Shown: positions 7,950 to 17,187 of the stretch, one piece after another | How the letters are laid out: each line of letters starts with the position of its first letter | Position numbering within the stretch: the stretch's first letter is position 1 | Assembly (NCBI GenBank): GCA_949298805.1 | Contig: CASFXY010000007.1 | Location: 38,149-102,148, forward strand | DNA from: an uncultured bacterium | Lineage (GTDB): Bacteria > Cyanobacteriota > Vampirovibrionia > Gastranaerophilales > Gastranaerophilaceae | Direction: 5' to 3' | DNA: 64,000 bases | Position numbers and translations under genes: made by a program | Notes under the pieces: model-generated | The model's input: only the letters and a program-made list of their open reading frames with translations | What the model was told of the DNA's origin: nothing | Database searches by the model: none

Positions 7950-9429
7950 ACATCAGGACATGACAACAGTGCTTACCAATGTTATTGTCCTTGGTATTTT
8001 TGAAGACGATAAAATACTAAACCCTGTCCAAACAAAGACAGATAAAGCATTAAAAGGGATAATAAGCAACGGACTAATCAAAACAGAGGGATTTAAGGGC
8101 AAATATTCAGACACGGTTATTGTTCCCACACAACTTAAAATTCCTGCAGATAAAATTATGCTTGTAGGGCTTGGAAAGAAAAAAGAATTTGATTGTTCAA
8201 AACTAAGAGAGCTAAGCGCAAAAATCATAAAACAACTTGATAAAACATTAAATATAAAAAATGTTTCAATAGAACCCTTGGGACTAAAATGCGGCAATTT
8301 CAATATACAAGAATGCGCAAATGCAATAACCGAAGGCATATTAATTTCAACATACGACTATGACAAATACAAAACAAAGAAAAATCAACAGCAAATTAAA
8401 AAAGTAAGAATTGTACTTGAAGATGCAAAAGAAGAAAAAGCGGCAAAAACAGGAGTTAACAACGGAAAAATACTATGCTCGGCAATGGACTTTACAAAAG
8501 ATTTAATTAACGAACCTGCACAAAATGCAACACCTGAAGCCATTGCACAAATTGCAAAAAATTTAAGCTTAGACCTTGGATTGACTTTTGACGTATACAG
8601 TAAAAAACAACTTGCGCAAATGAACTTTAATGCATTTCTTGCAGTAGGACAAGGAAGCGAACAAGAGCCAAAATTTATACATCTGACATACAAACCTACT
8701 AAAAAAGCTAAGAAAAAAATTATACTCATAGGCAAAGGCATAACTTTTGATTCCGGTGGTCTTGATATTAAACCGGCAAATTCTATGCTTACAATGAAAA
8801 CCGATATGTCAGGCTGTGCAACGGTTTTAGGGGTCATTCAAGCAATAGCGGCACTTAAACCCGATATTGAAGTACATGCCCTAAGTGCACTTTGCGAAAA
8901 TATGCCAAGTGGCAAATCATATAAACAAGGTGATGTCCTGACAGCCAAAAACGGAAAAACGATTGAAGTAGATAATACTGATGCTGAAGGAAGGTTGACA
9001 TTGGCTGATGTTTTAACTTATGCAGATGAATTGAATGCCGATGAAGTTATTGACATTGCAACGCTAACAGGTGCCTGCATTGTTGCTCTTGGTCAGAATA
9101 TTACTGGTATTATGGGTAATAATCAGGAAATGATTAAAAAAATAATTAACATTGGCAAAAAATCGGGTGAAAATCTTTGGGAATTGCCAATATTTGACGA
9201 CATGCAAGAAATGCTTAAAAGCGACATAGCTGATATGAGAAATACAGGCTCAAGATACGCAGGCGCAAGTGTTGCAGGAAGATTTCTGCAAAACTTTACA
9301 AAAAGTAAAAATTGGGCTCACATCGATATAGCGGGAACAGCCTTTATTGATAAGCCATACAAAGAACTAAACAAAGGTGCAACCGGAGTAATGGTAAGAA
9401 CACTTACAAATTACATTATGTCTTTATAA
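7933..9429 (+). CDS. pepA: Leucyl aminopeptidase (M17)
   Basis: 498 residues, matching the PepA/LAP family. The N-terminal domain is variable; the C-terminal catalytic domain (from about residue 190) contains GKGITFDSGGLDIKP and NTDAEGRL, which hold the lysine, aspartate and glutamate ligands of the two-metal site. It removes N-terminal residues from peptides in the cytoplasm and in some bacteria doubles as a DNA-binding protein. AAGGAG precedes the ATG, which lies inside the end of trmFO, so the two are co-transcribed. A GC-rich terminator follows. Confidence 0.96.
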   Translation: MDISAKHQDMTTVLTNVIVLGIFEDDKILNPVQTKTDKALKGIISNGLIKTEGFKGKYSDTVIVPTQLKIPADKIMLVGLGKKKEFDCSKLRELSAKIIKQLDKTLNIKNVSIEPLGLKCGNFNIQECANAITEGILISTYDYDKYKTKKNQQQIKKVRIVLEDAKEEKAAKTGVNNGKILCSAMDFTKDLINEPAQNATPEAIAQIAKNLSLDLGLTFDVYSKKQLAQMNFNAFLAVGQGSEQEPKFIHLTYKPTKKAKKKIILIGKGITFDSGGLDIKPANSMLTMKTDMSGCATVLGVIQAIAALKPDIEVHALSALCENMPSGKSYKQGDVLTAKNGKTIEVDNTDAEGRLTLADVLTYADELNADEVIDIATLTGACIVALGQNITGIMGNNQEMIKKIINIGKKSGENLWELPIFDDMQEMLKSDIADMRNTGSRYAGASVAGRFLQNFTKSKNWAHIDIAGTAFIDKPYKELNKGATGVMVRTLTNYIMSL

Positions 9430-9434
9430 AATTT

Positions 9435-9458
9435 AAGCGGGGGTTCCCCCGCTTTTTT
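9435..9458. terminator. Intrinsic terminator after pepA
   Basis: AAGCGGGGG and CCCCCGCTT form a 7-8 bp GC-rich stem with a minimal loop, followed by six T. It lies between pepA and the convergent mscS gene. The strong T run favours the plus strand. Confidence 0.85.
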
Positions 9459-10290
9459 AATTTTGATTTTGCGTAACAACAAGCTGATTAAACGGGATTT
9501 CAATTCCGAGCTCGTCAAATTTTTCTTTAATCCTGAGGTTAAATATTCTTTTAACATCCCATTGATGGCGCGGCAGAGTCTTAAATCTTGCAAGAATGGT
9601 AATTGAGCTGTCATTAAACTTATCCAATCCCAAAACCTCAATTTCGCCAAGAATTTTATCTCTGTACTCATCCTCACAGCGCAGTTCTTTCCCTATTTGT
9701 TTAACAACTTCCATAACATGTGCAATATTTTCTTTATACGCAACAGAAATTTCAACAAGAGAATATGAATATCCCCTGGTATAATTTGTTACCATATCAA
9801 CCATGCCGTTTCTGATAAAATGAGCTGCGCCGTCTATGCTTCTTAGGATTATTATCGAAAGAGTAATTTTTTCTACGGTACCTGTAACATTTTGAATTTC
9901 CACAACATCGCCCACTCGGATTTGTCCTTCAAATAAGATAGTAAGACCCGAGAGTAAATCTTCAACAAATCGTTTTGAACCAAAGCCGACAGCAACACCC
10001 AGAACTCCGGCAGCAGTGATAATAGGACGAACATCTACCCCAAGATGATTTAAAATATTAATAGCAACAAATATAAAAATTATGAAATTTATTGCATGAA
10101 TTGAAATTATACATAATGTATCAAAATTTTTAGCGCTTTCTATATCTTTTGCGCGTTTTTTTATCCTTTCAAAAAGATGTGTCATGAAAGTTTTTACAAA
10201 CTTGAGCGCAAAAATAAAAAATACCAAAGTAAAAAGAATATTTAGTATTGTAGACCATTTTAACCCTTTTAAAAACTCTAATATATCCAA
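9457..10290 (-). CDS. Small-conductance mechanosensitive channel, MscS family
   Basis: 277 residues, like E. coli MscS. Two to three membrane helices occupy the first 100 residues; the pore-lining TM3 segment is glycine/alanine rich (GVLGVAVGFGSKRFVEDLLSG). A beta domain (GQIRVGDVVEIQNVTGTVEKI) and a C-terminal alpha/beta domain follow. The channel releases solutes on hypo-osmotic shock. The start is TTG, supported by AAGGAG six bases upstream; a TATAAT-like box lies further upstream. It is transcribed alone and convergently with pepA. Confidence 0.93.
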   Translation of the reverse strand: MDILEFLKGLKWSTILNILFTLVFFIFALKFVKTFMTHLFERIKKRAKDIESAKNFDTLCIISIHAINFIIFIFVAINILNHLGVDVRPIITAAGVLGVAVGFGSKRFVEDLLSGLTILFEGQIRVGDVVEIQNVTGTVEKITLSIIILRSIDGAAHFIRNGMVDMVTNYTRGYSYSLVEISVAYKENIAHVMEVVKQIGKELRCEDEYRDKILGEIEVLGLDKFNDSSITILARFKTLPRHQWDVKRIFNLRIKEKFDELGIEIPFNQLVVTQNQN

Positions 10291-10416
10291 ATTTATCTCC
10301 TTATTAATTTATTAAATTATATCAAAAATAAATCTTTAGATACCCTTAAAATTCAACCAAAAGGTTAATCTATTTTTTTGCAAATAAACATAAACTAATA
10401 ATAAGGGATAGGAATT

Positions 10417-11181
10417 ATGGGTATTAAAGTAACCTGCAGTGAAGAAAAATTCGAAAAATTCTTGCAAAGTGCCGACAATAGAGAATGTGAGCATTTTAAA
10501 CTTGCAAGAAAATTTATGAATCAAAAAAACTATCGTCAGGCAATAAAAGAATATTTAATGTCTATGATTTTTACAAAACCAGATACAGCATTATACAAAG
10601 AGATTTCAAAAGCATACAAGCAAATTAAATGTTATGATAAAGCTATAAATCACCTTGTAAAAGCAAAAACTCTAAGTCGTTTTGATTCTGAAATATACTA
10701 TGAATTAGGGTTAAATCATTTGCTAAATGCCAATTCGCAAGAGGCAAGAAAAAACTTTATACGCACAATAAAACTTAATCCTTCAAATATTAATGCGCAA
10801 ATTCAATTGGCAATATCCCATGAGCTCTTGGGCGAAGAAGATATGGCATTAAGCATTTATCAAAAAATAATCGAAGAAAACCCGCGATATATTCCGGCAT
10901 ATAATCATAAAGCAGGATTATATATTACGCTTGAAATGTATAATGAAGCTTCGTATTTATTTTATCAAATATTAAATATAAATCCTGCATATTATAGGGC
11001 AAACTTGGGCCTTGGAATTTGTTTTGATAAAATGAATAAATTTTCTCGCGCTATAAGATATTATAAAAAATATATTGCAAGAAAACCCCATTCGGATACT
11101 ACCAAGTCACTTGTTGGAAGAATTTGCGAAATTTATGCTTTAAAGAGAAATAAAAAAGTTGATTTAAAAATTATAAAGTAA
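10417..11181 (+). CDS. Tetratricopeptide repeat protein
   Basis: 254 residues with at least five TPR units from about residue 25 to 235, recognisable by the A-x-x-x-Y spacing (NYRQAIKEYLMS, CYDKAINHLVKA, NSQEARKNFIRT, DMALSIYQKI, KFSRAIRYYKKY). There is no signal peptide, so it is probably a cytoplasmic scaffold. The partner is unknown. It ends two bases before the convergent end of the large membrane protein gene. The GGGATAGGA ribosome site is adequate. Confidence 0.88.
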   Translation: MGIKVTCSEEKFEKFLQSADNRECEHFKLARKFMNQKNYRQAIKEYLMSMIFTKPDTALYKEISKAYKQIKCYDKAINHLVKAKTLSRFDSEIYYELGLNHLLNANSQEARKNFIRTIKLNPSNINAQIQLAISHELLGEEDMALSIYQKIIEENPRYIPAYNHKAGLYITLEMYNEASYLFYQILNINPAYYRANLGLGICFDKMNKFSRAIRYYKKYIARKPHSDTTKSLVGRICEIYALKRNKKVDLKIIK

Positions 11182-11192
11182 TTTTACTTTTT
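11175..11192. terminator. Weak bidirectional terminator candidate
   Basis: AAAGTA and TACTTT form a 6-bp AT-rich stem with a 4-base loop and flanking A/T runs, spanning the two convergent stop codons. The pairing is weak. Confidence 0.3.
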
Positions 11193-13196
11193 ATTTCCCA
11201 AAAAATACTGATAAGTTTCACGTTCGAACGGTTGCAAGCTGTTTAAAATACTATATGCCGGAATTGGCATATCGGGGTCGTTGTATTTTGGCTGCAAAGT
11301 ATTGTTATCTTTTAAATATTTTCTTTTGATAATAAAATCGTTAATCTTGGGCAAGCCAAAACCTAAGAAGCCCGTAACTATTGCCAAAGAAACAGTTTGG
11401 AAAATTGCATTTGTTTTATTTGCAAATTTTAAAAGCGGATTTTTGCTTGCATCATTCAAAACACCAAGCAACTCATTAACATCACTTGCGGCAGGCGGAT
11501 TTTTCTTTAGATGCTCTACTAACTGTGCAAATTTAACATCTTTATTGTCAATAATCTCGCCAAAGACTTTTTTTGCCGCATTATAAAATATTGAACCGTC
11601 GCCTTTATTGCTGCCCGCATCAATATGCAAAAGCTTATAAATATTACCTTTGTTTGTTTCTGTATCGTTCAAAAATCTCATTAATTGGTCTAAATCTGCA
11701 AAATTCGACATTTGCGCATTAGTTTCAGCTTTAGAGAGAACCTTGACACCACCTTCGGGATTAAAAATCTTTATAAATTTCTTAAAAAGACTGTCATCTT
11801 TTTTTAGAATATCACTTGTCAATACAATACCGCTTTTCTTTGATGCATTAAGCCCCATAGCAGCACCCATGCCTTCCATTGCAAACAATATTGTTAAAAT
11901 GGTTGTAATATCACGACGGAGTATATTTGAAGTTTCATCCCATTGAACGGGACCACCGTTTTTCTTTGAACTTGCTATATCCCTTTTTGTAGACTGAATT
12001 AATCTGGGTACTAATGTAAAGCAAGTAATAAGAGTATAGAATATCGGTCTTGCGACATTTACCCAATTACTTTCCAGAGATTGGGCATTTTTAGAGAGCC
12101 AGCTTTTTTGTCCCGGTCCTACTTTTTCACCAATGTCACTCATAAGTTTAGAAATACCGCCACCTGTAAAACTTACTTCTTTTGATTTCCCGCTTCTTAA
12201 CTCATTTGCCTTTTGTCTTACAGGGTCAGTTTCGGGATTTGTTTTATTAACGGTATAAATTTTAGGAATAAACCACATAGCAAGTGCGGTAAATACACCC
12301 ATCATAATGTTTGTGGCAAACCTTGAACCCATCCTTTTTTTTGTAAAGTTTTTAATAAAACTTGCAAAGTTGTCAGATGTCTTAGTAAATGATTCAAACA
12401 AATCATCCGAATATTTTACCATTCTGCCAATAAGGTCGTCGATTTTTACTTCAAACTTTGATGCGTTTTTTGCATCGACAATATATTTCTCATCAGTAAT
12501 TGAAGCTTTTAGAAAATCAAGATAACCGCTTGTATTAGCCTTTTTATCCGACACAAACTGCTTTACTATACCTGCTAAAAGTTCTTCTTGAGAATCCGGC
12601 ATTGGAACATTTTTAATATTATTTAAAAAACCTTTTTTCTTGGCGGATTCCATTTTTAGAATTTGTGAAACATATTGTTCTATATCAATACCTTTTTTTG
12701 CAATATCTTCAACATTCTCTATACCGTCAAAATTAGAAAACACTTTTTTAAGAACACCTGTATAAAAACTTTTCTTAAAAGCTTCCTTGCTTGATGTTTC
12801 AATATTTGACTTTTCTATAATTTCTGAAAAATCCTTTATTGTTTGGACAGGAACAGCATTAGATTTTCCGCCAAATTTAGTTGAACCATACAAAACTAAA
12901 CCCGGAACAACAAACATGCTGGGGCCTGTTAAAAATTCACGCAAACCGTTTTCTAAAACTGCACCCCAGTTATTTTTTCCTGTTAAATCTTTACCGACAT
13001 CTTTTGCTGCCCAAGTCCTCGGTATATTTGTACCTAGCATATCCTGAACGGTAAAGCTTGCAGCAAGTCCGCCTCTATCAACAGCTTCCCAAAACTTTAT
13101 AAGCCCGTCGCTTACACCGGTAAAATTTGTATTATTATGATTGTTGTTACTGTTTTGGCCATTTTGTGCCGCGAATTTAATTCCGTTAACTTTCAA
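11184..13196 (-). CDS. Large multi-pass membrane protein of unknown family
   Basis: 670 residues; I recognise no family. The N-terminus is Asn-rich and carries an N-F-T-G motif (about residues 24-27); a second S-F-T-G-G-G occurs near 342. Hydrophobic segments lie at about 88-108, 292-314, 380-400, 428-448 and 594-618, separated by long charged, lysine-rich soluble regions. Two of the segments end in a P-K-I turn (FIPKIY and GLPKIND). The start is TTG with a GATGAGG ribosome site five bases upstream. It is monocistronic and convergent with the TPR gene. No enzymatic motif is visible; a structural or envelope-remodelling role would be a guess. Confidence 0.75.
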   Translation of the reverse strand: MKVNGIKFAAQNGQNSNNNHNNTNFTGVSDGLIKFWEAVDRGGLAASFTVQDMLGTNIPRTWAAKDVGKDLTGKNNWGAVLENGLREFLTGPSMFVVPGLVLYGSTKFGGKSNAVPVQTIKDFSEIIEKSNIETSSKEAFKKSFYTGVLKKVFSNFDGIENVEDIAKKGIDIEQYVSQILKMESAKKKGFLNNIKNVPMPDSQEELLAGIVKQFVSDKKANTSGYLDFLKASITDEKYIVDAKNASKFEVKIDDLIGRMVKYSDDLFESFTKTSDNFASFIKNFTKKRMGSRFATNIMMGVFTALAMWFIPKIYTVNKTNPETDPVRQKANELRSGKSKEVSFTGGGISKLMSDIGEKVGPGQKSWLSKNAQSLESNWVNVARPIFYTLITCFTLVPRLIQSTKRDIASSKKNGGPVQWDETSNILRRDITTILTILFAMEGMGAAMGLNASKKSGIVLTSDILKKDDSLFKKFIKIFNPEGGVKVLSKAETNAQMSNFADLDQLMRFLNDTETNKGNIYKLLHIDAGSNKGDGSIFYNAAKKVFGEIIDNKDVKFAQLVEHLKKNPPAASDVNELLGVLNDASKNPLLKFANKTNAIFQTVSLAIVTGFLGFGLPKINDFIIKRKYLKDNNTLQPKYNDPDMPIPAYSILNSLQPFERETYQYFLGNKK

Positions 13197-13310
13197 TTTA
13201 ACCTCATCTTGCTACACATTCAGATGCTTTTGAAAAAAAGAAACATAAATAAAATTGCTATTTTTGTTTTTTATGTGTAGATATTTTTACAAAAGCTTTT
13301 TGTGATGGTG

Positions 13311-13340
13311 TTGACTCTTAAAAACTAGAGCGGGTGTAAT
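13311..13340 (+). promoter_or_regulatory. Candidate plus-strand promoter in intergenic region
   Basis: TTGACT (13311-13316) and TGTAAT (13335-13340) are separated by 18 bases. It would drive a transcript across the hairpins and the small ORF at 13485. Confidence 0.4.
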
Positions 13341-13383
13341 TGTAACACTTACTTGCCTAATATGCAAGAAATGTTAACTTATG

Positions 13384-13416
13384 TTAAAAAAACAAAATAA
13401 CTGCCCGCTCGGGCGG
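13384..13416 (-). terminator. Terminator of the relA/spoT-ribF unit
   Basis: Read on the minus strand, a short GC stem (GCCC with GGGC, plus outer pairs) is followed by a T-rich tract ending in seven T. It lies about 145 bases beyond the ribF stop codon. The stem is short, so confidence is moderate. Confidence 0.4.
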
Positions 13417-13484
13417 TTCACAGATTTCTATTAAAGAATATTTTATGTATATAACAAAATATTTTAGTCAAAAAAGGGATGAAT

Positions 13485-13568
13485 ATGAGTATTACAAAAC
13501 TATGTGGGATGTACATTTTTTATTGTTACGTTTTATTTTTCATACTTACAAATATAATATTAAGATAA
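13485..13568 (+). CDS. Possible 27-residue small membrane protein
   Basis: An ATG preceded by AAAAAGGGATGAAT (a good ribosome site) opens a 27-codon frame ending TAA. The product starts MSITKLCGMYIF and is almost wholly hydrophobic after residue 8, as a single membrane helix with two cysteines and a terminal arginine. The stop overlaps the end of ribF on the other strand by nine bases. An AT-rich region can produce hydrophobic reading frames by chance, so this is tentative. Confidence 0.33.
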   Translation: MSITKLCGMYIFYCYVLFFILTNIILR

Positions 13569-14471
13569 CCTTGAGAGTTTTTTTGCAGTTTCGACATCTT
13601 CTTCTATTTGCTTAATTAGCGCTTCTTGGCTTGGAAATTTTATTTCCTCTCTTATTTTCATTACAAATAAAACTCTGATTATTTTACCATATATTTGAGA
13701 ATCAAAATTTAAGATATGTGCCTCTACAACTTCTTCCTCGTTCTCATCAAAAGTCGGTCTTTTGCCCCAATTAATAATTGCAGGATAAGTTTTATCGACA
13801 ATTGCATATCCGAAATAAACCCCATGAGGTAAATTTACAATGTTATTTGGCCAAAAAATATTTGCTGTAGGAAAGCCTAATTTTCTAGCTATTGCATCAC
13901 CTTTAACAACATTATTTTTGAGAGAAAACGAGTGACCCAAAAGCAAATTAGCATTTCTTATATGCCCGTTTGTAATCATTTCTCTAATATTGGAACTGCT
14001 TATCAAACAAGTTTGAATTTTTTGCGGGGGTAATTCTATATATTTGTATTTAAAATGAGAAGAATACTTAGATAATAACTTTGTATCACCTTCTTTGCCC
14101 CTGCCAAACCTATGATTAAAACCTGTAACAATACAGCATGGCTGAAAATTTTTAACAAGCACGTCTTGTAAATATTTAAGTGCTTCATATTGCATATATT
14201 GCTCAAAATCAAGTACGTAAGCATAATCAACACCAAGCGCTTCAATGCGTTCCAGTCTTTCTTCATTAGATGAGATATTATGGATTTTTTCTTTATTAAA
14301 GTAATTTGACGGATTTGTTTCAAATGTAATAACAGCAGATTTTTTTGAATTTTCTCTTGCAAAATCAACTGCACACGAAATTAATTTTTGATGCGCAAGA
14401 TGTACTCCGTCAAAATACCCTAAGGCAATAGATAAATCCGGATTGTGATTTATTGTTTTAAAGATTTTCAT
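13560..14471 (-). CDS. ribF: Bifunctional riboflavin kinase/FAD synthetase
   Basis: 303 residues, typical of RibF. The N-terminal nucleotidyltransferase domain (about 1-165) contains ALGYFDGVHLAHQ and GFNHRFGRG; the C-terminal flavokinase domain (about 175-300) contains RKLGFPTANI. The enzyme converts riboflavin to FMN and then FAD in the cytoplasm. Its start lies 14 bases inside the end of the relA/spoT gene, so it depends on that transcript. A terminator candidate follows at 13384-13416. Confidence 0.96.
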   Translation of the reverse strand: MKIFKTINHNPDLSIALGYFDGVHLAHQKLISCAVDFARENSKKSAVITFETNPSNYFNKEKIHNISSNEERLERIEALGVDYAYVLDFEQYMQYEALKYLQDVLVKNFQPCCIVTGFNHRFGRGKEGDTKLLSKYSSHFKYKYIELPPQKIQTCLISSSNIREMITNGHIRNANLLLGHSFSLKNNVVKGDAIARKLGFPTANIFWPNNIVNLPHGVYFGYAIVDKTYPAIINWGKRPTFDENEEEVVEAHILNFDSQIYGKIIRVLFVMKIREEIKFPSQEALIKQIEEDVETAKKLSRLS

Positions 14472-16698
14472 GTTTTTTATCCTGATGATAAGTTTTATGC
14501 TTATGTTGGTGTTTTTTTGGCTTAGGTCCGAAGTTTTGGTCTTTTTGCTGCAATCTTCTTACCGAATATACATCAGGGATTGATTGAATACTTGTTATAA
14601 CCTTCTTTAAGGTTTCTATATTATCCAACTCAATACCCAAATCTATTATGCCAAATTTTTTGTTTTTTGAATAGCTGTTAGCATAAGAAATGTTCGTATC
14701 CGCAATTTTTAAAAGCACATCTTTCAACAAACCGACCCTGTCTTGAGTTTCTATTCTTATATGAGCAATATAAGTTCCCTTAGAAACTTTATCCGCCCAT
14801 TTAATATCCATCATTCGTTCAGGTTCTACATCATAAAGACATTTACAATCAAGTCTGTGCACGCTTACACCTTTAGAGCGAGTAATCACACCTACAATGG
14901 GTTCACCAGGTATTGGAGTACAACACTTTGCCAAACTCCAGAGCATATCTTCAAGTCCGACAATATCATATTTTTTTGTATCTTTTTTGCGTTTTTGGCT
15001 GTCTTGTTGTGATTTTTCGGGAATATTTTTTATATCTTGTATTTCGGGAGTCGGTTTTTTCAGTTTATTGGCAACTTTGTGCAAAGTTGTTTCACCATAA
15101 CCGATTGCAGCAAATAAATCATCCTGACTTTTATAATTCATTTCACGCGCAGCACGCTCTATTTCTCCCGATTTTAACAGTTCGTCAAATACAGGTTTTG
15201 TAATATAAATTTCAAGATTAGCTCTGCCAATTTCAATATTTTCTTCCCTATTATATTTTTTAAACCAGAGACGTATTTTTGAAACTGCGCTTTTCGTTAC
15301 AACAAAATTAAGCCAATCAATTTTGGGCATAAATTGCTTTGATGTTAAAATCTCTACAATATCGCCGTTTTTAAGCTTAGTGTCCAATTGTGCAATTCTG
15401 CCGTTAATTAATGCACCAACAGTTCTGTGCCCTACTTCAGTATGGATACGATATGCAAAATCAACCGGAGTGGAATTTGCGGGCAAATCAATTACATCAC
15501 CTGCAGGCGTAAAAGCAAAGACCTGATCAGAAAATAAATCTAATTTTACGCTTTCTACAAAATCTTTTGCATCAGATGAATCTTTATCAATCTCCATCAT
15601 TTTGCGCATCCAGGAAAACTGTAAATCATACTTATTATCTGACTTCACTGACCCTGATTCTTTGTATCTCCAATGTGCCGCAACACCATACTCGGCAACC
15701 TCATGCATTTCTTTTGTTCTGATTTGAATTTCAACAGGTTTATTTTTAGAACCTATTACCGATGTATGCAAAGAGCGATACAAGTTACCTTTTGGCATTG
15801 CTATGTAATCTTTAAATCTGCCAGGAATAGGTTTAAAACGAGAGTGAATTAAGCCCAAAACCTCATAGCAGGTTTTTTCATCATCAACAATAACTCTAAT
15901 CGCACTTACATCATAGAGTTGATCAAATGTAACATTCAATCTTTCCATTTTTTTGTAAATACTGTAATAATGCTTTGCTCTGCCGTTAATTTTTGCCTTA
16001 ATCCCGTTTTCTTTAAGAGATGCTTTAATATCTTCAATTAAAGCGGATATTGTTGCATCGCGCTCATTTTTTGTTTGCGCTACAAGCTTCGCTATTTCAT
16101 AGTATTTTTCCGGATTAATATATCTTAATGACAAATCTTCAAGTTCTGCTTTAATTTTACCAATACCCAAACGATTGGCAAGCGGCGCAAAAATATCCAA
16201 TGTTTCTTGTGCAATTCTTTTTTGTTTATTTGCAGCCATATAACCCAAAGTTCGCATATTGTGAAGCCTGTCGGCAAGCTTAAGAAAAATTATCCTCACG
16301 TCTTGCGCCATTGCAATAAACATACGTCTAAAGTTCTCGGCTTGGCGTTCTTCCTTGGATTTAAACTGATATTTTCCCAGCTTTGTAACACCCTGAACAA
16401 GCTTTAAAACATCGGCGCCAAAACTTTGCTCTATTTCTTCAGGTTGCGTAATTGTATCTTCCAAAATATCATGTAAAAATGCAGCAATAATACTATCCTT
16501 ATCAGCCTTTAGCTCGGTCAATATTTTTGCAACTTCAACAGGGTGGACAATGTAGGGTTCTTCAGAAATTCTGTATTGTCCTTCGTGCAATTTTCGAGCA
16601 AATTCAAAAGCACGCTCAATATCTGCAATTTCGTCACTTGAGCGATTTTGCTTCCTTAAAAGCTCTTTTAACTCTTCAAAAATAACAAGGTAGGACAT
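14458..16698 (-). CDS. Bifunctional (p)ppGpp synthetase/hydrolase, RelA/SpoT family
   Basis: 746 residues, full-length long RSH. In order: HD hydrolase domain (about 25-180; FLHDILEDT keeps the HDxxED residues), synthetase domain (about 235-350; FKDYIAMPKGN then LYRSLHTS), TGS domain (about 390-450), a cysteine-containing zinc-finger-like region (LAKCCTPIPGE) and a C-terminal ACT domain (about 665-735). Both catalytic sites look intact, so it should make and degrade (p)ppGpp. The tail is lysine/histidine rich. The ATG is divergent from the DUF167 gene; a TATAAT lies 20-odd bases upstream and no clear Shine-Dalgarno is seen. Confidence 0.95.
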   Translation of the reverse strand: MSYLVIFEELKELLRKQNRSSDEIADIERAFEFARKLHEGQYRISEEPYIVHPVEVAKILTELKADKDSIIAAFLHDILEDTITQPEEIEQSFGADVLKLVQGVTKLGKYQFKSKEERQAENFRRMFIAMAQDVRIIFLKLADRLHNMRTLGYMAANKQKRIAQETLDIFAPLANRLGIGKIKAELEDLSLRYINPEKYYEIAKLVAQTKNERDATISALIEDIKASLKENGIKAKINGRAKHYYSIYKKMERLNVTFDQLYDVSAIRVIVDDEKTCYEVLGLIHSRFKPIPGRFKDYIAMPKGNLYRSLHTSVIGSKNKPVEIQIRTKEMHEVAEYGVAAHWRYKESGSVKSDNKYDLQFSWMRKMMEIDKDSSDAKDFVESVKLDLFSDQVFAFTPAGDVIDLPANSTPVDFAYRIHTEVGHRTVGALINGRIAQLDTKLKNGDIVEILTSKQFMPKIDWLNFVVTKSAVSKIRLWFKKYNREENIEIGRANLEIYITKPVFDELLKSGEIERAAREMNYKSQDDLFAAIGYGETTLHKVANKLKKPTPEIQDIKNIPEKSQQDSQKRKKDTKKYDIVGLEDMLWSLAKCCTPIPGEPIVGVITRSKGVSVHRLDCKCLYDVEPERMMDIKWADKVSKGTYIAHIRIETQDRVGLLKDVLLKIADTNISYANSYSKNKKFGIIDLGIELDNIETLKKVITSIQSIPDVYSVRRLQQKDQNFGPKPKKHQHKHKTYHQDKKHENL

Positions 16699-16759
16699 AA
16701 AAAATTTCTGGTATATAATTATAATAGGAATTTTACAACTTTGTATATTATTTTTCTAT

Positions 16760-17071
16760 ATGTTAAATGATGTAAATAAAAATATAATACCAAAATCATT
16801 GGAAGAATTTTTAAATCTAATAAAAAATTCAAGCTGCGCGTTTAAACTTCAAATAAAAGTAAGCGCCAATTCAAAGAAAAATTCGATTGAATTTCATGAT
16901 AATTACATTAAGCTTAAAATATCAAAACCTGCAGTAGACGGGCAAGCAAATAAAGAGATAATAAAATATTTAAGCGATATTTTAAATCTGCCTAAAAATA
17001 ATATTCAAATTCTAAACGGAGAAAAATCATCTCTTAAAATGTTACTTTTTACCCCAAAAACTTTACAATAG
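16760..17071 (+). CDS. DUF167 (YggU family) protein
   Basis: 103 residues. The core LQIKVSANSKKNSI, LKISKPAVDGQANKE, then a lysine-rich helix and ILNGEKSSLK match the DUF167/YggU fold, a small conserved protein of unknown function. About 25 extra residues precede the domain. There is no Shine-Dalgarno; TATTAT lies eight bases before the ATG, so the leader would be very short. Transcribed away from relA/spoT. Confidence 0.8.
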   Translation: MLNDVNKNIIPKSLEEFLNLIKNSSCAFKLQIKVSANSKKNSIEFHDNYIKLKISKPAVDGQANKEIIKYLSDILNLPKNNIQILNGEKSSLKMLLFTPKTLQ

Positions 17072-17103
17072 TAACATATACACTTCTTTTTTAAAAAATT
17101 TTA

Positions 17104-17112
17104 TGTTATAAT
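17104..17112 (+). promoter_or_regulatory. Extended -10 promoter of the GGDEF-HD-GYP gene
   Basis: TGT followed by TATAAT (17107-17112) forms an extended -10, about 75 bases upstream of the GTG start, leaving a leader with a GGAAGG ribosome site. Confidence 0.55.
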
Positions 17113-17187
17113 TCTTAACAAAAAAGGCAATTATTAATCTGTGTATGATTTATAAGAAACAAGTGAAGAATTTTTCGGAAGGTTGAC

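Larger units (their letters stand above)
13197..13559. other. 363-base intergenic stretch with promoter, terminator and small ORF
   Basis: This is the only gap over 300 bases. It contains a plus-strand promoter candidate (13311-13340), a small hairpin CTTGC/GCAAG near 13354-13371, a minus-strand terminator for ribF (13384-13416) and a 27-codon ORF (13485-13568). Nothing else with coding character is visible. Confidence 0.6.

Noticed and set aside
7953..8837. Long minus-strand open frames opposite pepA, and similar ones opposite fliD, dapF and purL
   Set aside because: They are antisense shadows of strongly conserved genes, hydrophobic and serine-rich, with no ribosome sites.
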